Below are positions 51,870-60,740 of a stretch of DNA of 64,000 nucleotides, in pieces; the first letter of the stretch is position 1; each line of letters opens with the position of its first letter. The notes beneath the pieces were generated by a model. It was not told the origin of the DNA, ran no database searches, and saw nothing but the letters and a program-made list of their open reading frames with translations. Origin of the DNA: Mucilaginibacter sp. GTDB taxonomy: Bacteria; Bacteroidota; Bacteroidia; Sphingobacteriales; Sphingobacteriaceae. Location of the stretch: NCBI GenBank assembly GCA_028287895.1, contig JAQBOV010000055.1, positions 57,566 to 121,565 of the forward strand, given 5' to 3'. Both the position numbers and the translations under genes were made by a program.

Positions 51870-52910
51870 TTATTTAAAGGTATATCCTACGCTTATTCCA
51901 CCGGCAGGTATAATGCCTTCATCGTACAGAATCGGCACAAATGCCAGTCTGAAGTTTATTCCTTTGTGTTGGGGCTGATAACGATAACCAATGCTGCCGG
52001 TTGCAACGAAACCCGTTATCTTATCAAATTCCCATGTTTTTCCCTTATTATCTCCCCTGGAACTTAAGAAGGTTGTACCTGCGCCTACTTCAAACATAGA
52101 ACTATGCTCGCCTATGAGGTAATTGATCTGAAATGGAACAGTGACGACATTATTGCCACCTGCTATAAACCCACCCAAACCAACCCGGTAACCCCAGCCA
52201 TCACGTTGTTTATTAAAACGTGAATCATAGTTTGCTGATATGGCAAGGCCCGGGCCGCCTATTTCCAAAAAATAGCCTTTAGCTTTTACCTGGGTACTAT
52301 CCCCTGTATCTTTTAGCCTGGCCGTCGTATCCGGTTTTTTCACCAGGGTCGTGTCCGGTTTTTTCACCAGGGTGGTATCCGATTTCTTTACAAGGGCGGT
52401 ATCGGTTTTACTTTTAGCAGAAGAGTCAGCTTGCATTGTACTCTTGTCTTTAACCTGAATCACGCCATCAGTAGGCGGAGCAACAATAGTAGTATTTATT
52501 GGGGCAGTTGTTTTATCTTTAACCTGGATCGTGCCGTCAACAGGCGGAGCAGTGATGGTAGTCGTGTTTGCAGCACCTGCGGCGTCTGTTGTATTTGCAG
52601 CGCCTGTGGCATCAGTACTTACTGTAGCCTCAGGATTTGCTTTTACAGCAGGGCTATTAACCGGCACTTTAGTAGGAATCCCGTTAATGATCAGGATACT
52701 ATCCGCATTTTTAACAATTGTGCTGCCCGCTTTTAGAATCACGGCAGAGTCCACTTTTAAAATCTGGCTATTTTTCGCTTGTTTGGTAGCTGTGGTGTCC
52801 GTGTCACAAATCATTCTGATATGCGCTGACGCCTGCAATTTAAGCCCAAATTGGAAAATCAGCAATAAAAATACGATGACCCTGCCCTTTGATGTAAAAA
52901 GATTATTCAT
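51870..52910 (-). CDS. outer-membrane beta-barrel protein with a long repetitive linker
   Basis: 346 residues. After a signal peptide (about 1-27) comes a Thr/Lys/Ala-rich linker of roughly 160 residues with three types of internal repeat: an AGAANTTD-type unit, a 24-residue unit ending TDGVIQVKDKS that occurs twice, and an eight-residue unit VKKPDTTL occurring three times (DNA about 52325-52400). The last 140 residues form a small beta barrel (YFLEIGGPGLAISANYD opening, GISVGYTFK end). The linker could tether the barrel to another structure or be exposed. No function is recognised. A 156-nt spacer upstream holds the lon terminator. Confidence 0.7.
   Translation of the reverse strand: MNNLFTSKGRVIVFLLLIFQFGLKLQASAHIRMICDTDTTATKQAKNSQILKVDSAVILKAGSTIVKNADSILIINGIPTKVPVNSPAVKANPEATVSTDATGAANTTDAAGAANTTTITAPPVDGTIQVKDKTTAPINTTIVAPPTDGVIQVKDKSTMQADSSAKSKTDTALVKKSDTTLVKKPDTTLVKKPDTTARLKDTGDSTQVKAKGYFLEIGGPGLAISANYDSRFNKQRDGWGYRVGLGGFIAGGNNVVTVPFQINYLIGEHSSMFEVGAGTTFLSSRGDNKGKTWEFDKITGFVATGSIGYRYQPQHKGINFRLAFVPILYDEGIIPAGGISVGYTFK
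52325..52400. repeat. 24-nt tandem repeats in the outer-membrane protein gene
   Basis: Three successive 24-nt units encode KKSDTTLV, KKPDTTLV and KKPDTTAR. They are nearly identical at nucleotide level (for example TTTTTTCACCAGGGT occurs twice), so length variation by slippage is plausible. Confidence 0.6.
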
Positions 52911-52993
52911 TATAAATTATTTATTTATTTGTTAGTTTAGTTAACGCGTATTACGTTGTTGGTAATCAAAATGTTTCAGACGGGTCGCTAATA

Positions 52994-53031
52994 TAAAAAA
53001 GTATATCCCTGTTTTTTAGGCAGGGATATAC
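52994..53031 (-). terminator. strong intrinsic terminator of lon
   Basis: GTATATCCCTG (53001-53011) and CAGGGATATAC (53021-53031) form an 11-bp perfect stem; on the minus strand it is followed by TTTTTTAT. It lies 36 nt after the lon stop. Confidence 0.88.
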
Positions 53032-53066
53032 GTAATAAATTAAAAATGAGCTTGTTTAATCCGGTA

Positions 53067-55541
53067 TTAATTCATTACCGGATTCAAATCTTCTTTAGGA
53101 GTCAGGTCTAAGGGATTGTTTACCTTTTGCTCTAAAAGGGCCATGGTAATTACCTCTTTCATGTCGGTAATGTAATGGAACTTAAGGTCTTTTATATAAT
53201 CTTCCTTAATTTCAAGGATATCCTTTTGATTGGATTTGCAAAGGATGATCTCCTTAATATTAGCACGCTTGGCTGCAAGTATTTTTTCTTTGATACCACC
53301 CACCGGTAAAACACGTCCGCGCAGGGTGATTTCGCCTGTCATTGCCAAATGTGGTTTTACCTTGCGCTGTGTGAAGGCAGAGGTCAATGCGGTAAGCATG
53401 GTGATACCTGCCGAAGGGCCGTCCTTTGGCGTAGCTCCTGCCGGTACGTGTACGTGCACATCCCACTGATCAAAAAGTTTTGGATTGATATTAAAGTCTT
53501 TCGCATGCGCCCGCAAATAGGCTAATGCAATGGTTGTTGACTCCTTCATTACATCGCCAAGGTTACCTGTCAGGGTCAGGCGTCCTTTGCCGGGGCTTAA
53601 ACTGGCCTCGATAAATAAGATATCGCCGCCTACCGATGTCCATGCTAAACCTGTTACCACGCCGGCTACTTCATTCCCTTCATACAGGTCCTTATCATAA
53701 ATCGGCGCGCCAAGTATCTTTTCTACCTCTTTTTTAGTTACTAAGGGGGTATGGATTCCGTCCATAGCAATTTCCTTAGCTACACCGCGTACGACCGAAC
53801 CTATCTTTTTCTCCAAAGCACGAACGCCTGACTCGCGCGTGTAATCTTCAATCAGTTTTTCCAGGACGTCATTTTTTAAAGTGACATCCTTGGTCTTTAA
53901 ACCATGGGCCTCCCGTTGTTTTGGTACCAGGTGCTGTTTGGCTATTTCAATTTTTTCTTCAATGGTGTAGCCATTTACATCAATCACCTCCATACGGTCC
54001 AATAAGGCGGGTTGAATGGTGCTTAATGAGTTTGCAGTGGCTATAAACATTACGTTAGAAAGATCAAAGTCGACCTCCACATAATGATCATAAAAGGTGC
54101 TGTTTTGTTCAGGATCAAGCACTTCAAGTAAAGCGGATGACGGATCGCCCCTGAAATCATTCCCGACTTTATCGATCTCATCCAATATGAATACGGGATT
54201 AGCGGCGCCTGCCTTCTTTATTGCCTGTATAATACGGCCGGGCATTGCTCCGATATATGTTTTACGGTGACCTCTTATTTCCGCCTCGTCCCGTATGCCA
54301 CCAAGGGCCATACGCACATATTTGCGTCCCAGCGCCTTTGCAATAGATTTTCCTAATGACGTTTTACCTACTCCGGGCGGGCCAACCAAACACAGGATAG
54401 GTGCTTTCATATCGTGTTTTAGCTTTAATACGGCCAGGTATTCTATAATACGTTGTTTTACCTTATCCAATCCAAAGTGATCTTTATCTAATACTTTTTG
54501 GGCCCGTTTCAGGTCGAAATTGTCTTTGGTAAACTCATTCCACGGCAGGTCAAGCAGCAATTCAAGGTAATTGATCTGTACCGAATAATCTGCCGCAGCA
54601 GGATTTGTCCTGGCCAGTTTTTCCAGTTCCTTATTAAAATGGTCCTTTATTTCCTTACCCCATTTCTTTTTGATTCCGCGCTTACGCAGGTCTTCGATCT
54701 CCAGGTCGGGCGAATTGCCGCCAAGTTCTTCCTGTATGGTTTTTAATTGTTGATTTAGAAAATAATCGCGCTGTTGTTTATCCAGATCTACCCGCACCTT
54801 ACTTTGTATCTGGTTTTTTAATTCCAGCATTTGCAGGTCGAGCGTAAGATGTTCCAATACCAATTTTGTTCTTTCACGCAAATTGGCAACCTCAAGCAAC
54901 CTTTGTTTGGCGGCCATATCGGCATTCATGTTGGAGGAGATAAAATTGATCAGGAATGAAGTGCTTTCTATATTGCGGATGGCAATGCCCGCTTCGCTGG
55001 GAATATTAGGTGAAAGCTGGATAATGTTCATGGCCATATCCTTAATGGAGGAGACCATAGCCTTGAATTCTTTATCTTCCTTAGGCTTTATTTCCTTAAA
55101 CGGCTCAACTATTGCTTTTAAATAGGGTTCGCTTTGTACCTCTTCTATTAAAAGAAACCGTTTTTTACCCTGGAGGATCACTGTTGTATTGCCATCGGGC
55201 ATTTGCAGCATTTTTATGATAAGCGCTACTGTGCCAACTTTATTCAATTGGTTAAAGGTAGGGTCCTCAATAGCCACATCCTGCTGGGCAACCACGCCGA
55301 TCATTCGCTTGCCTTTATTGGCATCGCGTATCAGCTTGATCGATTTATCTCTGCCTACGGTAATGGGGATAACGACACCGGGGAATAATACCGTATTGCG
55401 CAAGGGCAGTATGGATAAAACCTCTGGTGTTTGTTCGTTATTCATTTCCTCCTCATCCTCTGATGACATCAAGGGGAAAAATTCGGAATCTTCGTTTATT
55501 ATTGGTAAAGTATTTTTAAAATCAAATGGATCAAAACTCAT
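53067..55541 (-). CDS. lon: ATP-dependent protease Lon
   Basis: 824 residues from the ATG at 55541; the preceding TTG is one codon further and not needed. Domain order: Lon substrate-binding N-domain (about 40-240), helical region, AAA+ domain with Walker A GPPGVGKT (about 383-390) and Walker B with FILDEIDK, and the C-terminal serine protease with DGPSAG (about Ser703) and a catalytic lysine about 43 residues later (near 746). It degrades misfolded and regulatory proteins. It ends in a strong terminator. No heat-shock operator was recognised in the 390-nt divergent spacer. Confidence 0.97.
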   Translation of the reverse strand: MSFDPFDFKNTLPIINEDSEFFPLMSSEDEEEMNNEQTPEVLSILPLRNTVLFPGVVIPITVGRDKSIKLIRDANKGKRMIGVVAQQDVAIEDPTFNQLNKVGTVALIIKMLQMPDGNTTVILQGKKRFLLIEEVQSEPYLKAIVEPFKEIKPKEDKEFKAMVSSIKDMAMNIIQLSPNIPSEAGIAIRNIESTSFLINFISSNMNADMAAKQRLLEVANLRERTKLVLEHLTLDLQMLELKNQIQSKVRVDLDKQQRDYFLNQQLKTIQEELGGNSPDLEIEDLRKRGIKKKWGKEIKDHFNKELEKLARTNPAAADYSVQINYLELLLDLPWNEFTKDNFDLKRAQKVLDKDHFGLDKVKQRIIEYLAVLKLKHDMKAPILCLVGPPGVGKTSLGKSIAKALGRKYVRMALGGIRDEAEIRGHRKTYIGAMPGRIIQAIKKAGAANPVFILDEIDKVGNDFRGDPSSALLEVLDPEQNSTFYDHYVEVDFDLSNVMFIATANSLSTIQPALLDRMEVIDVNGYTIEEKIEIAKQHLVPKQREAHGLKTKDVTLKNDVLEKLIEDYTRESGVRALEKKIGSVVRGVAKEIAMDGIHTPLVTKKEVEKILGAPIYDKDLYEGNEVAGVVTGLAWTSVGGDILFIEASLSPGKGRLTLTGNLGDVMKESTTIALAYLRAHAKDFNINPKLFDQWDVHVHVPAGATPKDGPSAGITMLTALTSAFTQRKVKPHLAMTGEITLRGRVLPVGGIKEKILAAKRANIKEIILCKSNQKDILEIKEDYIKDLKFHYITDMKEVITMALLEQKVNNPLDLTPKEDLNPVMN

Positions 55542-55934
55542 CAAATACCCTTTCTGTTTGTTTAAAAAACGTCATAATGTCAGCCTGTAAAACTACAGGA
55601 ATAATATAAACGGGCAAAAACAAGTGATTTGCCCGCGCAACACGTATCATTCAAGAGCTATGCCAAGATATTGTTTGACCGGACATTGAATGTTATTTAA
55701 ATATAAACGTATGATTACATGCAATTTACATTAACAGCCACCTATTTATTGAAAAATGCCGGATATTTTTAAGGATGAAAAAAAGTCAGCACCATTTTTT
55801 GTAGTTGCGTTCAATGTCTGTTTCAACGTTGTTTTTAATAAAATTGATACGTTTATATAATATTTTTATATAAATTAAGTTAATAAGTACATAAGGTAAA
55901 GTTTATTATTTTTGTTTTAGGAGCAAAATTCTTG
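55542..55934. other. 393-nt divergent spacer between lon and the TPR gene
   Basis: The lon side (55542-55640) has no strict TAnnTTTG; the middle contains TTTGCCCG and a GGGCAAA pair (55614-55639) that form a short hairpin. The right side is AT-rich and ends in the perfect -7 element TATTTTTG (55907-55914) of the TPR gene. No reading frame worth naming is present. Confidence 0.5.
55907..55914 (+). promoter_or_regulatory. -7 element TATTTTTG of the TPR gene
   Basis: Perfect TAnnTTTG, 20 nt before the ATG at 55935. A GTTTTAGGAGC stretch just after it provides a purine-rich (AGGAG) ribosome-binding site, one of the few in the window. Confidence 0.6.
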
Positions 55935-56585
55935 ATGAAGGTATCGGTAATACTGTCTTTTTTGATAATATCTTCTTTTAACAGGTCTGTAGCCCAAAAT
56001 GCTTATTTTAAATTGGGTCAGCAGGCTTTTTTGGATGGGGACTTTAAATCGGCGGTGAGTCATTTGGAGAGGTCTTGTATCATTGATTCAACCAACGCCA
56101 GCGCGCTTTGGATGCTCGGTTATTCCTATTATCACAGCGAAAATTACAGAAAATCAATACAAGCATATAACCGGGCAATCGCAATTAAACCGGCCGATGG
56201 TTCTGCTTATTACTACCGGGCCCGGGCAAAAAGCTATCTGGCCAAAGACAGCCAGTTATCTGATGCGGATAAAGAGAAATATCTTTTAGGTGCTATTGTT
56301 GACTTTACCAAGGCAATTGCTATTGACCCCGGCAATACGCAGAACAACATTAAGTTTTACCAGAACAGGGCCATTGCATATCGTGAATACGGAGAATTTA
56401 AGCTTCAGGCTAACACGCGCTTTTACGATAAAAGCCGGGGCATTAACTCCTTAAAGGCTTCTATAACTGATTTTGAAAAAGTCCTGACTGATAATCCTAA
56501 CCGTCAGGATATTATTTCTTTGATGGAATCGGCAAAGAGTAAACTTGCAGGTGCGATGGGTATTGCTGCTACTTCCCGTCATTGA
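55935..56585 (+). CDS. secreted tetratricopeptide-repeat protein
   Basis: 216 residues from the ATG at 55935. A signal peptide (about 1-21, ending SVAQ) is followed by at least three TPR-like helical pairs (for example ALWMLGYSYYHSENYRKSIQAY near 55-76 and AIKPADGSAYYYRARAKSY next to it). The TPR fold binds partner proteins, so a scaffold role in the periplasm or outer membrane is likely; the partner is unknown. Its last 17 nt overlap the convergent lipoprotein gene. Confidence 0.85.
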   Translation: MKVSVILSFLIISSFNRSVAQNAYFKLGQQAFLDGDFKSAVSHLERSCIIDSTNASALWMLGYSYYHSENYRKSIQAYNRAIAIKPADGSAYYYRARAKSYLAKDSQLSDADKEKYLLGAIVDFTKAIAIDPGNTQNNIKFYQNRAIAYREYGEFKLQANTRFYDKSRGINSLKASITDFEKVLTDNPNRQDIISLMESAKSKLAGAMGIAATSRH

Positions 56586-57141
56586 TTTTATACAAGCCAT
56601 TAATTCGGTAGGTATCGGTGCCTAATAATCTTACCCGTTGTTTTTTTTGAATTAAATAGAGCGAGTCAGGAAAATAGCTTAGCTTTTCGGTATTTTCATA
56701 CAATATATTTTTTGTATGGTTAAATATGAGTATCCATTTAACCCGGTCACCTTCTTTTTTTATAAGGATCTCCTGGGTTTTTAATGAGGGGTCTTTGGCT
56801 TTGTAGATTAAAAAATTGCCGGAGGATTGTATACTGTAACTGGCCTTCCAGGCTGGTTTATTAATATCCGATTCGGTGAACAGGCTTAATTCAGTACCCC
56901 AGTTTGCGATATGTAATTTTTTGGTTTCGGCAGTGCTGTTATGCACCACCGTTTTATTTACCAGCGGGTTTAATTTAGCAAGACGTATGGAATCCGCTTT
57001 AAAATATCCCCTGATATCAAAAAACTTCATCGTATCGGCCGCTGCACTGCTATCCCTGTTGCATGCAGCAAAACTCAACAGTACAATAAAGCCTGCTATC
57101 AGAAAAGCAAACCTTTTGTTTAATGGATTATACCAATACAT
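56569..57141 (-). CDS. lipoprotein of unknown function
   Basis: 190 residues from the ATG at 57141. A hydrophobic segment ends in LLSFAAC, a lipobox with Cys27. The remainder (about 30-190) is beta-rich and fits a small lipocalin-like or periplasmic domain; no family is recognised. Its start lies inside the last codons of gpmI (14-nt overlap) and its end overlaps the convergent TPR gene by 17 nt, so it is probably translated with gpmI. The GTG at 57147 is a possible alternative start. Confidence 0.7.
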   Translation of the reverse strand: MYWYNPLNKRFAFLIAGFIVLLSFAACNRDSSAAADTMKFFDIRGYFKADSIRLAKLNPLVNKTVVHNSTAETKKLHIANWGTELSLFTESDINKPAWKASYSIQSSGNFLIYKAKDPSLKTQEILIKKEGDRVKWILIFNHTKNILYENTEKLSYFPDSLYLIQKKQRVRLLGTDTYRINGLYKINDGK

Positions 57142-58651
57142 TGCCACTCATTTCCGGGGGAATATCCACACCGATCATTTTTAAAATAGTAGGGGCCACG
57201 TCACCCAATTTGCCATCCTTTACCAGTTTTACATCTTCATCTATAATTATGCACGGCACCAGGTTGGTGGTATGGGCCGTGTTGGGCGAACCGTCATCAT
57301 TGATCATATAATCGGCATTGCCGTGGTCGGCGATGATAATAAAGGAATAACCATTTTTTACACCTGTTTCCACAACTTCCTGGGTATAACGGTCCGCCGT
57401 TTCTGCAGCTTTAATCACCGCTTCAAATACACCGGTATGTCCCACCATGTCGGTATTGGCAAAGTTAAGGATCACCACATCCGGCCAGCCGCTTTTCAGT
57501 TCGGGAATGATCGCATCACGTATGCCTTCGGCGCTCATTTGCGGCTGCAGGTCATAAGTGGCTACTTTTGGCGATGGTATTAATAACCGTTTTTCATTAA
57601 TAAATTCTTTTTCACGCCCGCCTGAAAAAAAGAAGGTTACATGCGGGTATTTTTCTGTTTCGGCAATGCGGATCTGGTTCTTTCCCGCATCCTGCAATAT
57701 TTCGCCCAGTGTTTTTTTCAGGTCGTCCTTTGTAAATATCACCCTTACATTTTTGAATGTTTCATCATAGGTGGTCATGGTGATATAATGTAAGTTCAGC
57801 GGATGCATATTTTGCTCGGGGAACGATTTCTGGGTTAATACCTGGGTAATTTCTCTTCCCCGATCAGTCCTGAAATTAATGCATATTACCACATCGTCGT
57901 TTTTTATTACAGCCAGCGGCTCTCCGTGTTCATCAACCCGTACTATCGGATCAACAAACTCATCCGTCGTACCTTGATCGTATGATTCCTTTATGGACGA
58001 TAAAATATCATCAGTGGCTTTGCCTGTGCCGTTAACTAACAGGTCATACGCTTTTTTAACCCTTTCCCATCGGTTATCGCGGTCCATGGCATAATACCGC
58101 CCTATGGCCGAGGCCAGTTTAATTGGCGTGTTGCGGATATGGTTCTCCAGTTCATTTATAAATTTCACACCTGAATTTGGATCAGTATCGCGCCCGTCTA
58201 AAAAGGCGTGGATAAATACCCTGTCCAGGTTAAATTGCCCTGCAGCATCGCAAAGGCCCTCTAAATGTCTGATATGTGAGTGTACACCGCCATCTGACAC
58301 AAGGCCAATAAAGTGTACATCTTTTTTATTTTGTTTGGCATACTCAAAAGCTTCCTTTATCACCGGGTTAGTTGGAAACTCGTTATCATCGACCGCTTTA
58401 TGAATGCGGCCAAGCTCCTGGTAAACAGTACGGCCAGCACCCAGGTTCATGTGGCCAACCTCTGAATTGCCCATTTGTCCGGCAGGCAGACCCACTGCTG
58501 TGCCTGATGCTTCCAACTTTGAATTGGGATACCTTTGCAGCAATGAATCAAAGAAGGGCGTATTTGCTGTATATATAGCGTTCGACTTGTCATTGCGGCC
58601 ATATCCCCAGCCGTCAAGAATAATGAGTACTACTTTTTTCTGTTTTTCCAC
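57128..58651 (-). CDS. gpmI: 2,3-bisphosphoglycerate-independent phosphoglycerate mutase
   Basis: 507 residues from a GTG at 58651 (VEKQKKVVLIILDGWG), the typical size; a longer frame begins 10 residues earlier inside the promoter and is rejected. The metal-binding motif DGWG lies near residue 14-17, the catalytic serine is in MGNSEVGH (about Ser63) and the second-metal histidine motif ADHGNADYM is near residue 444. It interconverts 3- and 2-phosphoglycerate with two manganese ions. The -7 element TATATTTG lies 4 nt before the GTG. The lipoprotein gene overlaps its end. Confidence 0.95.
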   Translation of the reverse strand: MEKQKKVVLIILDGWGYGRNDKSNAIYTANTPFFDSLLQRYPNSKLEASGTAVGLPAGQMGNSEVGHMNLGAGRTVYQELGRIHKAVDDNEFPTNPVIKEAFEYAKQNKKDVHFIGLVSDGGVHSHIRHLEGLCDAAGQFNLDRVFIHAFLDGRDTDPNSGVKFINELENHIRNTPIKLASAIGRYYAMDRDNRWERVKKAYDLLVNGTGKATDDILSSIKESYDQGTTDEFVDPIVRVDEHGEPLAVIKNDDVVICINFRTDRGREITQVLTQKSFPEQNMHPLNLHYITMTTYDETFKNVRVIFTKDDLKKTLGEILQDAGKNQIRIAETEKYPHVTFFFSGGREKEFINEKRLLIPSPKVATYDLQPQMSAEGIRDAIIPELKSGWPDVVILNFANTDMVGHTGVFEAVIKAAETADRYTQEVVETGVKNGYSFIIIADHGNADYMINDDGSPNTAHTTNLVPCIIIDEDVKLVKDGKLGDVAPTILKMIGVDIPPEMSGNVLV

Positions 58652-58655
58652 AATG

Positions 58656-58663
58656 CAAATATA
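58656..58663 (-). promoter_or_regulatory. -7 element TATATTTG ending 4 nt before the gpmI GTG
   Basis: Perfect TAnnTTTG on the minus strand; CATT and GTG follow. It rules out the longer reading frame as the true N-terminus and predicts a leaderless or very short-leader mRNA. Confidence 0.5.
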
Positions 58664-58745
58664 ATGGCAACGTTTAAACATTAATAAGCGTTTAAGATTA
58701 TAATTTATTGCAAGTTTTAATTAAGGGTGAATTCAATTTATCTAT

Positions 58746-59141
58746 ATGAGGCTACTTTACCTGTTATTGCTGATTTTGCCGCTGTCTTTTGTATCTGCCG
58801 GCCGCGCGGATATTATTGACAAAACAGTGGAACTGATTAAGCAGGGCAATGTGAATGAGTTGGCAAAAAATTTTTCATCCACCATCGAGCTAACTGTTTT
58901 GGACCAGGAGAATGTTTATTCAAACGTTCAGGCCGAAGTGATCCTGACTAATTTTTTTAAAAACAACCAGCCCAAATCAGTAAAAATACTCCACCGTATA
59001 GACTCAAATTCCAATTACCGGTTTGCTGTTCTTATTCTTACCACTGATAACGGAGTATACCGCATATCCCTCTCTTTAAAAAATGTGAATGGCCGGTTTG
59101 AATTAAATGAACTGCGGATAGAGACCGAAAAAACAAAATAA
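58746..59141 (+). CDS. DUF4783 domain-containing secreted protein
   Basis: 131 residues: signal peptide (about 1-19) and a small alpha+beta fold with ELIKQGNVNELAKNFSSTIELTVL (in parts, about 28-51), the typical DUF4783 layout resembling NTF2-like nucleotide-transport folds. DUF4783 genes of Bacteroidota frequently lie directly before nadC, as here. It may be a periplasmic binding protein, but no ligand is known. Confidence 0.85.
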   Translation: MRLLYLLLLILPLSFVSAGRADIIDKTVELIKQGNVNELAKNFSSTIELTVLDQENVYSNVQAEVILTNFFKNNQPKSVKILHRIDSNSNYRFAVLILTTDNGVYRISLSLKNVNGRFELNELRIETEKTK

Positions 59142-59155
59142 TCGCCAATTGTTTT

Positions 59156-59163
59156 TATTTTTG
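59156..59163 (+). promoter_or_regulatory. -7 element TATTTTTG of nadC
   Basis: Perfect TAnnTTTG, 33 nt before the TTG start. The leader between them carries a hairpin TCCCGA (59166-59171) with TCGGGA (59177-59182). It shows that the longer reading frame starting at 59149 is not the true start. Confidence 0.55.
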
Positions 59164-59165
59164 AG

Positions 59166-59182
59166 TCCCGATAGCTTCGGGA
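59166..59182. repeat. TCCCGATAGCTTCGGGA palindrome in the nadC leader
   Basis: 6-bp arms around TAGCT. From memory a similar TCCCGATAGCTATCGGGA palindrome is abundant in Bacteroidota genomes. Here it is one base off perfect symmetry. It would fold in the 5' leader of nadC mRNA. Confidence 0.5.
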
Positions 59183-59196
59183 TAAATATCAAAAGT

Positions 59197-60060
59197 TTGG
59201 ATAAAAAATTTATACACCACTTTATTACCAATGCTTTGGCCGAAGATGTGGGCGATGGCGATCATACTTCACTGGCAACTATTCCCGACGATACCACCGG
59301 CAAAGCAAAATTACTGGTAAAAGATTCTGGTATACTGGCGGGCGTAGAACTGGCCATTGAAATATTTAACCAGGTCGATAAAAGCTTAAAAGTCACTGTT
59401 TTTTTAAATGACGGCGCCGAAGTAAAGTCAAATGATATAGCCTTCGAGGTAGCAGGTAACGCGCAAAGTATATTAAAAGCTGAACGTTTGGTGCTTAATT
59501 GTATGCAGCGCATGTCGGGCATTGCTACAAAAACGCGCCAGATCGTTGACATGCTTAAGGGCACCGGTACCCAGGTGCTGGATACGCGCAAAACCACACC
59601 CGGGCTGCGATACCTTGAAAAATGGGCAGTAAGGATAGGCGGTGGTGTTAACCATCGGTTTGGGCTATACGATATGATACTGATAAAAGATAATCACGTG
59701 GATTATTCGGGTGGGATCAGGCAGGCAATTGAAAGCACCCACCGGTACCTTGAGACGCTGGATAAGAAATTAGCCATTGAAATAGAGGTAAGGAACCTCG
59801 AGGAATTGGAACAGGTTTTGCAAACCGGCCGCGTTAATCGTATCTTATTAGACAATTTTAGCTTTAATGATCTTTGCCAGGCGGTAAATATTATCGAGGG
59901 ACGGTATATTACCGAAGCATCTGGTGGAATAACGGTTGATAATATTCGTCAGTATGCCGAGTGCGGGGTTGATTATGTTTCGGTAGGCGCGTTAACACAT
60001 TCTGTAAAAAGCTTGGATCTGAGCTTAAAAGCAGTTAAGAATGATGGGTATAATAGTTAG
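59197..60060 (+). CDS. nadC: nicotinate-nucleotide pyrophosphorylase (quinolinate phosphoribosyltransferase)
   Basis: 287 residues from a TTG at 59197 (LDKKFIHHFITNALAEDVGDGDHTS), the normal NadC size; the longer frame from 59149 would include promoter and palindrome sequence. Conserved parts: EDVGDGDHTS (about 15-24), the catalytic RKTTPGLR (about 130-137) and KDNH (about 165-168), with RNLEEL near 203. It turns quinolinate and PRPP to nicotinate mononucleotide in the cytoplasm for NAD synthesis. Confidence 0.93.
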   Translation: MDKKFIHHFITNALAEDVGDGDHTSLATIPDDTTGKAKLLVKDSGILAGVELAIEIFNQVDKSLKVTVFLNDGAEVKSNDIAFEVAGNAQSILKAERLVLNCMQRMSGIATKTRQIVDMLKGTGTQVLDTRKTTPGLRYLEKWAVRIGGGVNHRFGLYDMILIKDNHVDYSGGIRQAIESTHRYLETLDKKLAIEIEVRNLEELEQVLQTGRVNRILLDNFSFNDLCQAVNIIEGRYITEASGGITVDNIRQYAECGVDYVSVGALTHSVKSLDLSLKAVKNDGYNS

Positions 60061-60091
60061 TACAGTATCATTTTATTAATATTGTGCAAAA

Positions 60092-60739
60092 ATGATAAAC
60101 GTTTACTCGATTTGGGCACTCGTATTAGCCTATTTCTTTGGGTCTATCCCTACCGCCGTATGGATTGGGAAGGCATTTTATGGTGTGGATGTGCGGGAAT
60201 ATGGCAGCGGGAATGCAGGTGCGACCAATACCTTTAGGGTGTTGGGTAAAAAGGCAGGTATCCCGGTCATGCTGATTGATATCTTAAAAGGATTTACCGC
60301 TACAAACCTGGCCTATTTTATAGGGGTTTCCACTACTGGCGGCCCCCATTCGGTGCCTTATATTAATTTTGAACTGGCTTTGGGTATTGCCGCTGTAATG
60401 GGTCACTTGTTCCCGATATTTGCTGGCTTCAGGGGCGGCAAGGGCATTGCAACACTGTTTGGTATGGTATTGGCTATTCATTTACAGGCTGCATTGCTTT
60501 GTGTGATCGTATTTATTATTGTACTGCTGATCACACGTTATGTGTCCCTTAGCTCTATCATTGGAGGCTTTACCTATCTTATCGGTGTTACTTTTATATA
60601 TCCTCTATATATTCGTTCGGTAATTATTTACGGAATGTGTATATGCGCACTTATACTGGTGACGCATCAAAAAAATATAGAGCGGCTGCTTAAGGGTAAA
60701 GAATCAAAGGTAAACTTGTTCAAACGAAAGGAGGCCTGA
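60092..60739 (+). CDS. plsY: glycerol-3-phosphate acyltransferase PlsY
   Basis: 215 residues and about five or six transmembrane helices, as in PlsY. The motifs GSIPTAVWIGK (about 17-27), GSGNAGATN (about 37-45) and the C-proximal KNIERLLKGKE are typical. It uses acyl phosphate to acylate glycerol-3-phosphate, the first step of phospholipid synthesis. The ATG is 31 nt after nadC, and the M48 lipoprotein gene starts 1 nt after its stop, so nadC, plsY and the protease form an operon. Confidence 0.93.
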   Translation: MINVYSIWALVLAYFFGSIPTAVWIGKAFYGVDVREYGSGNAGATNTFRVLGKKAGIPVMLIDILKGFTATNLAYFIGVSTTGGPHSVPYINFELALGIAAVMGHLFPIFAGFRGGKGIATLFGMVLAIHLQAALLCVIVFIIVLLITRYVSLSSIIGGFTYLIGVTFIYPLYIRSVIIYGMCICALILVTHQKNIERLLKGKESKVNLFKRKEA

Positions 60740-60740
60740 T

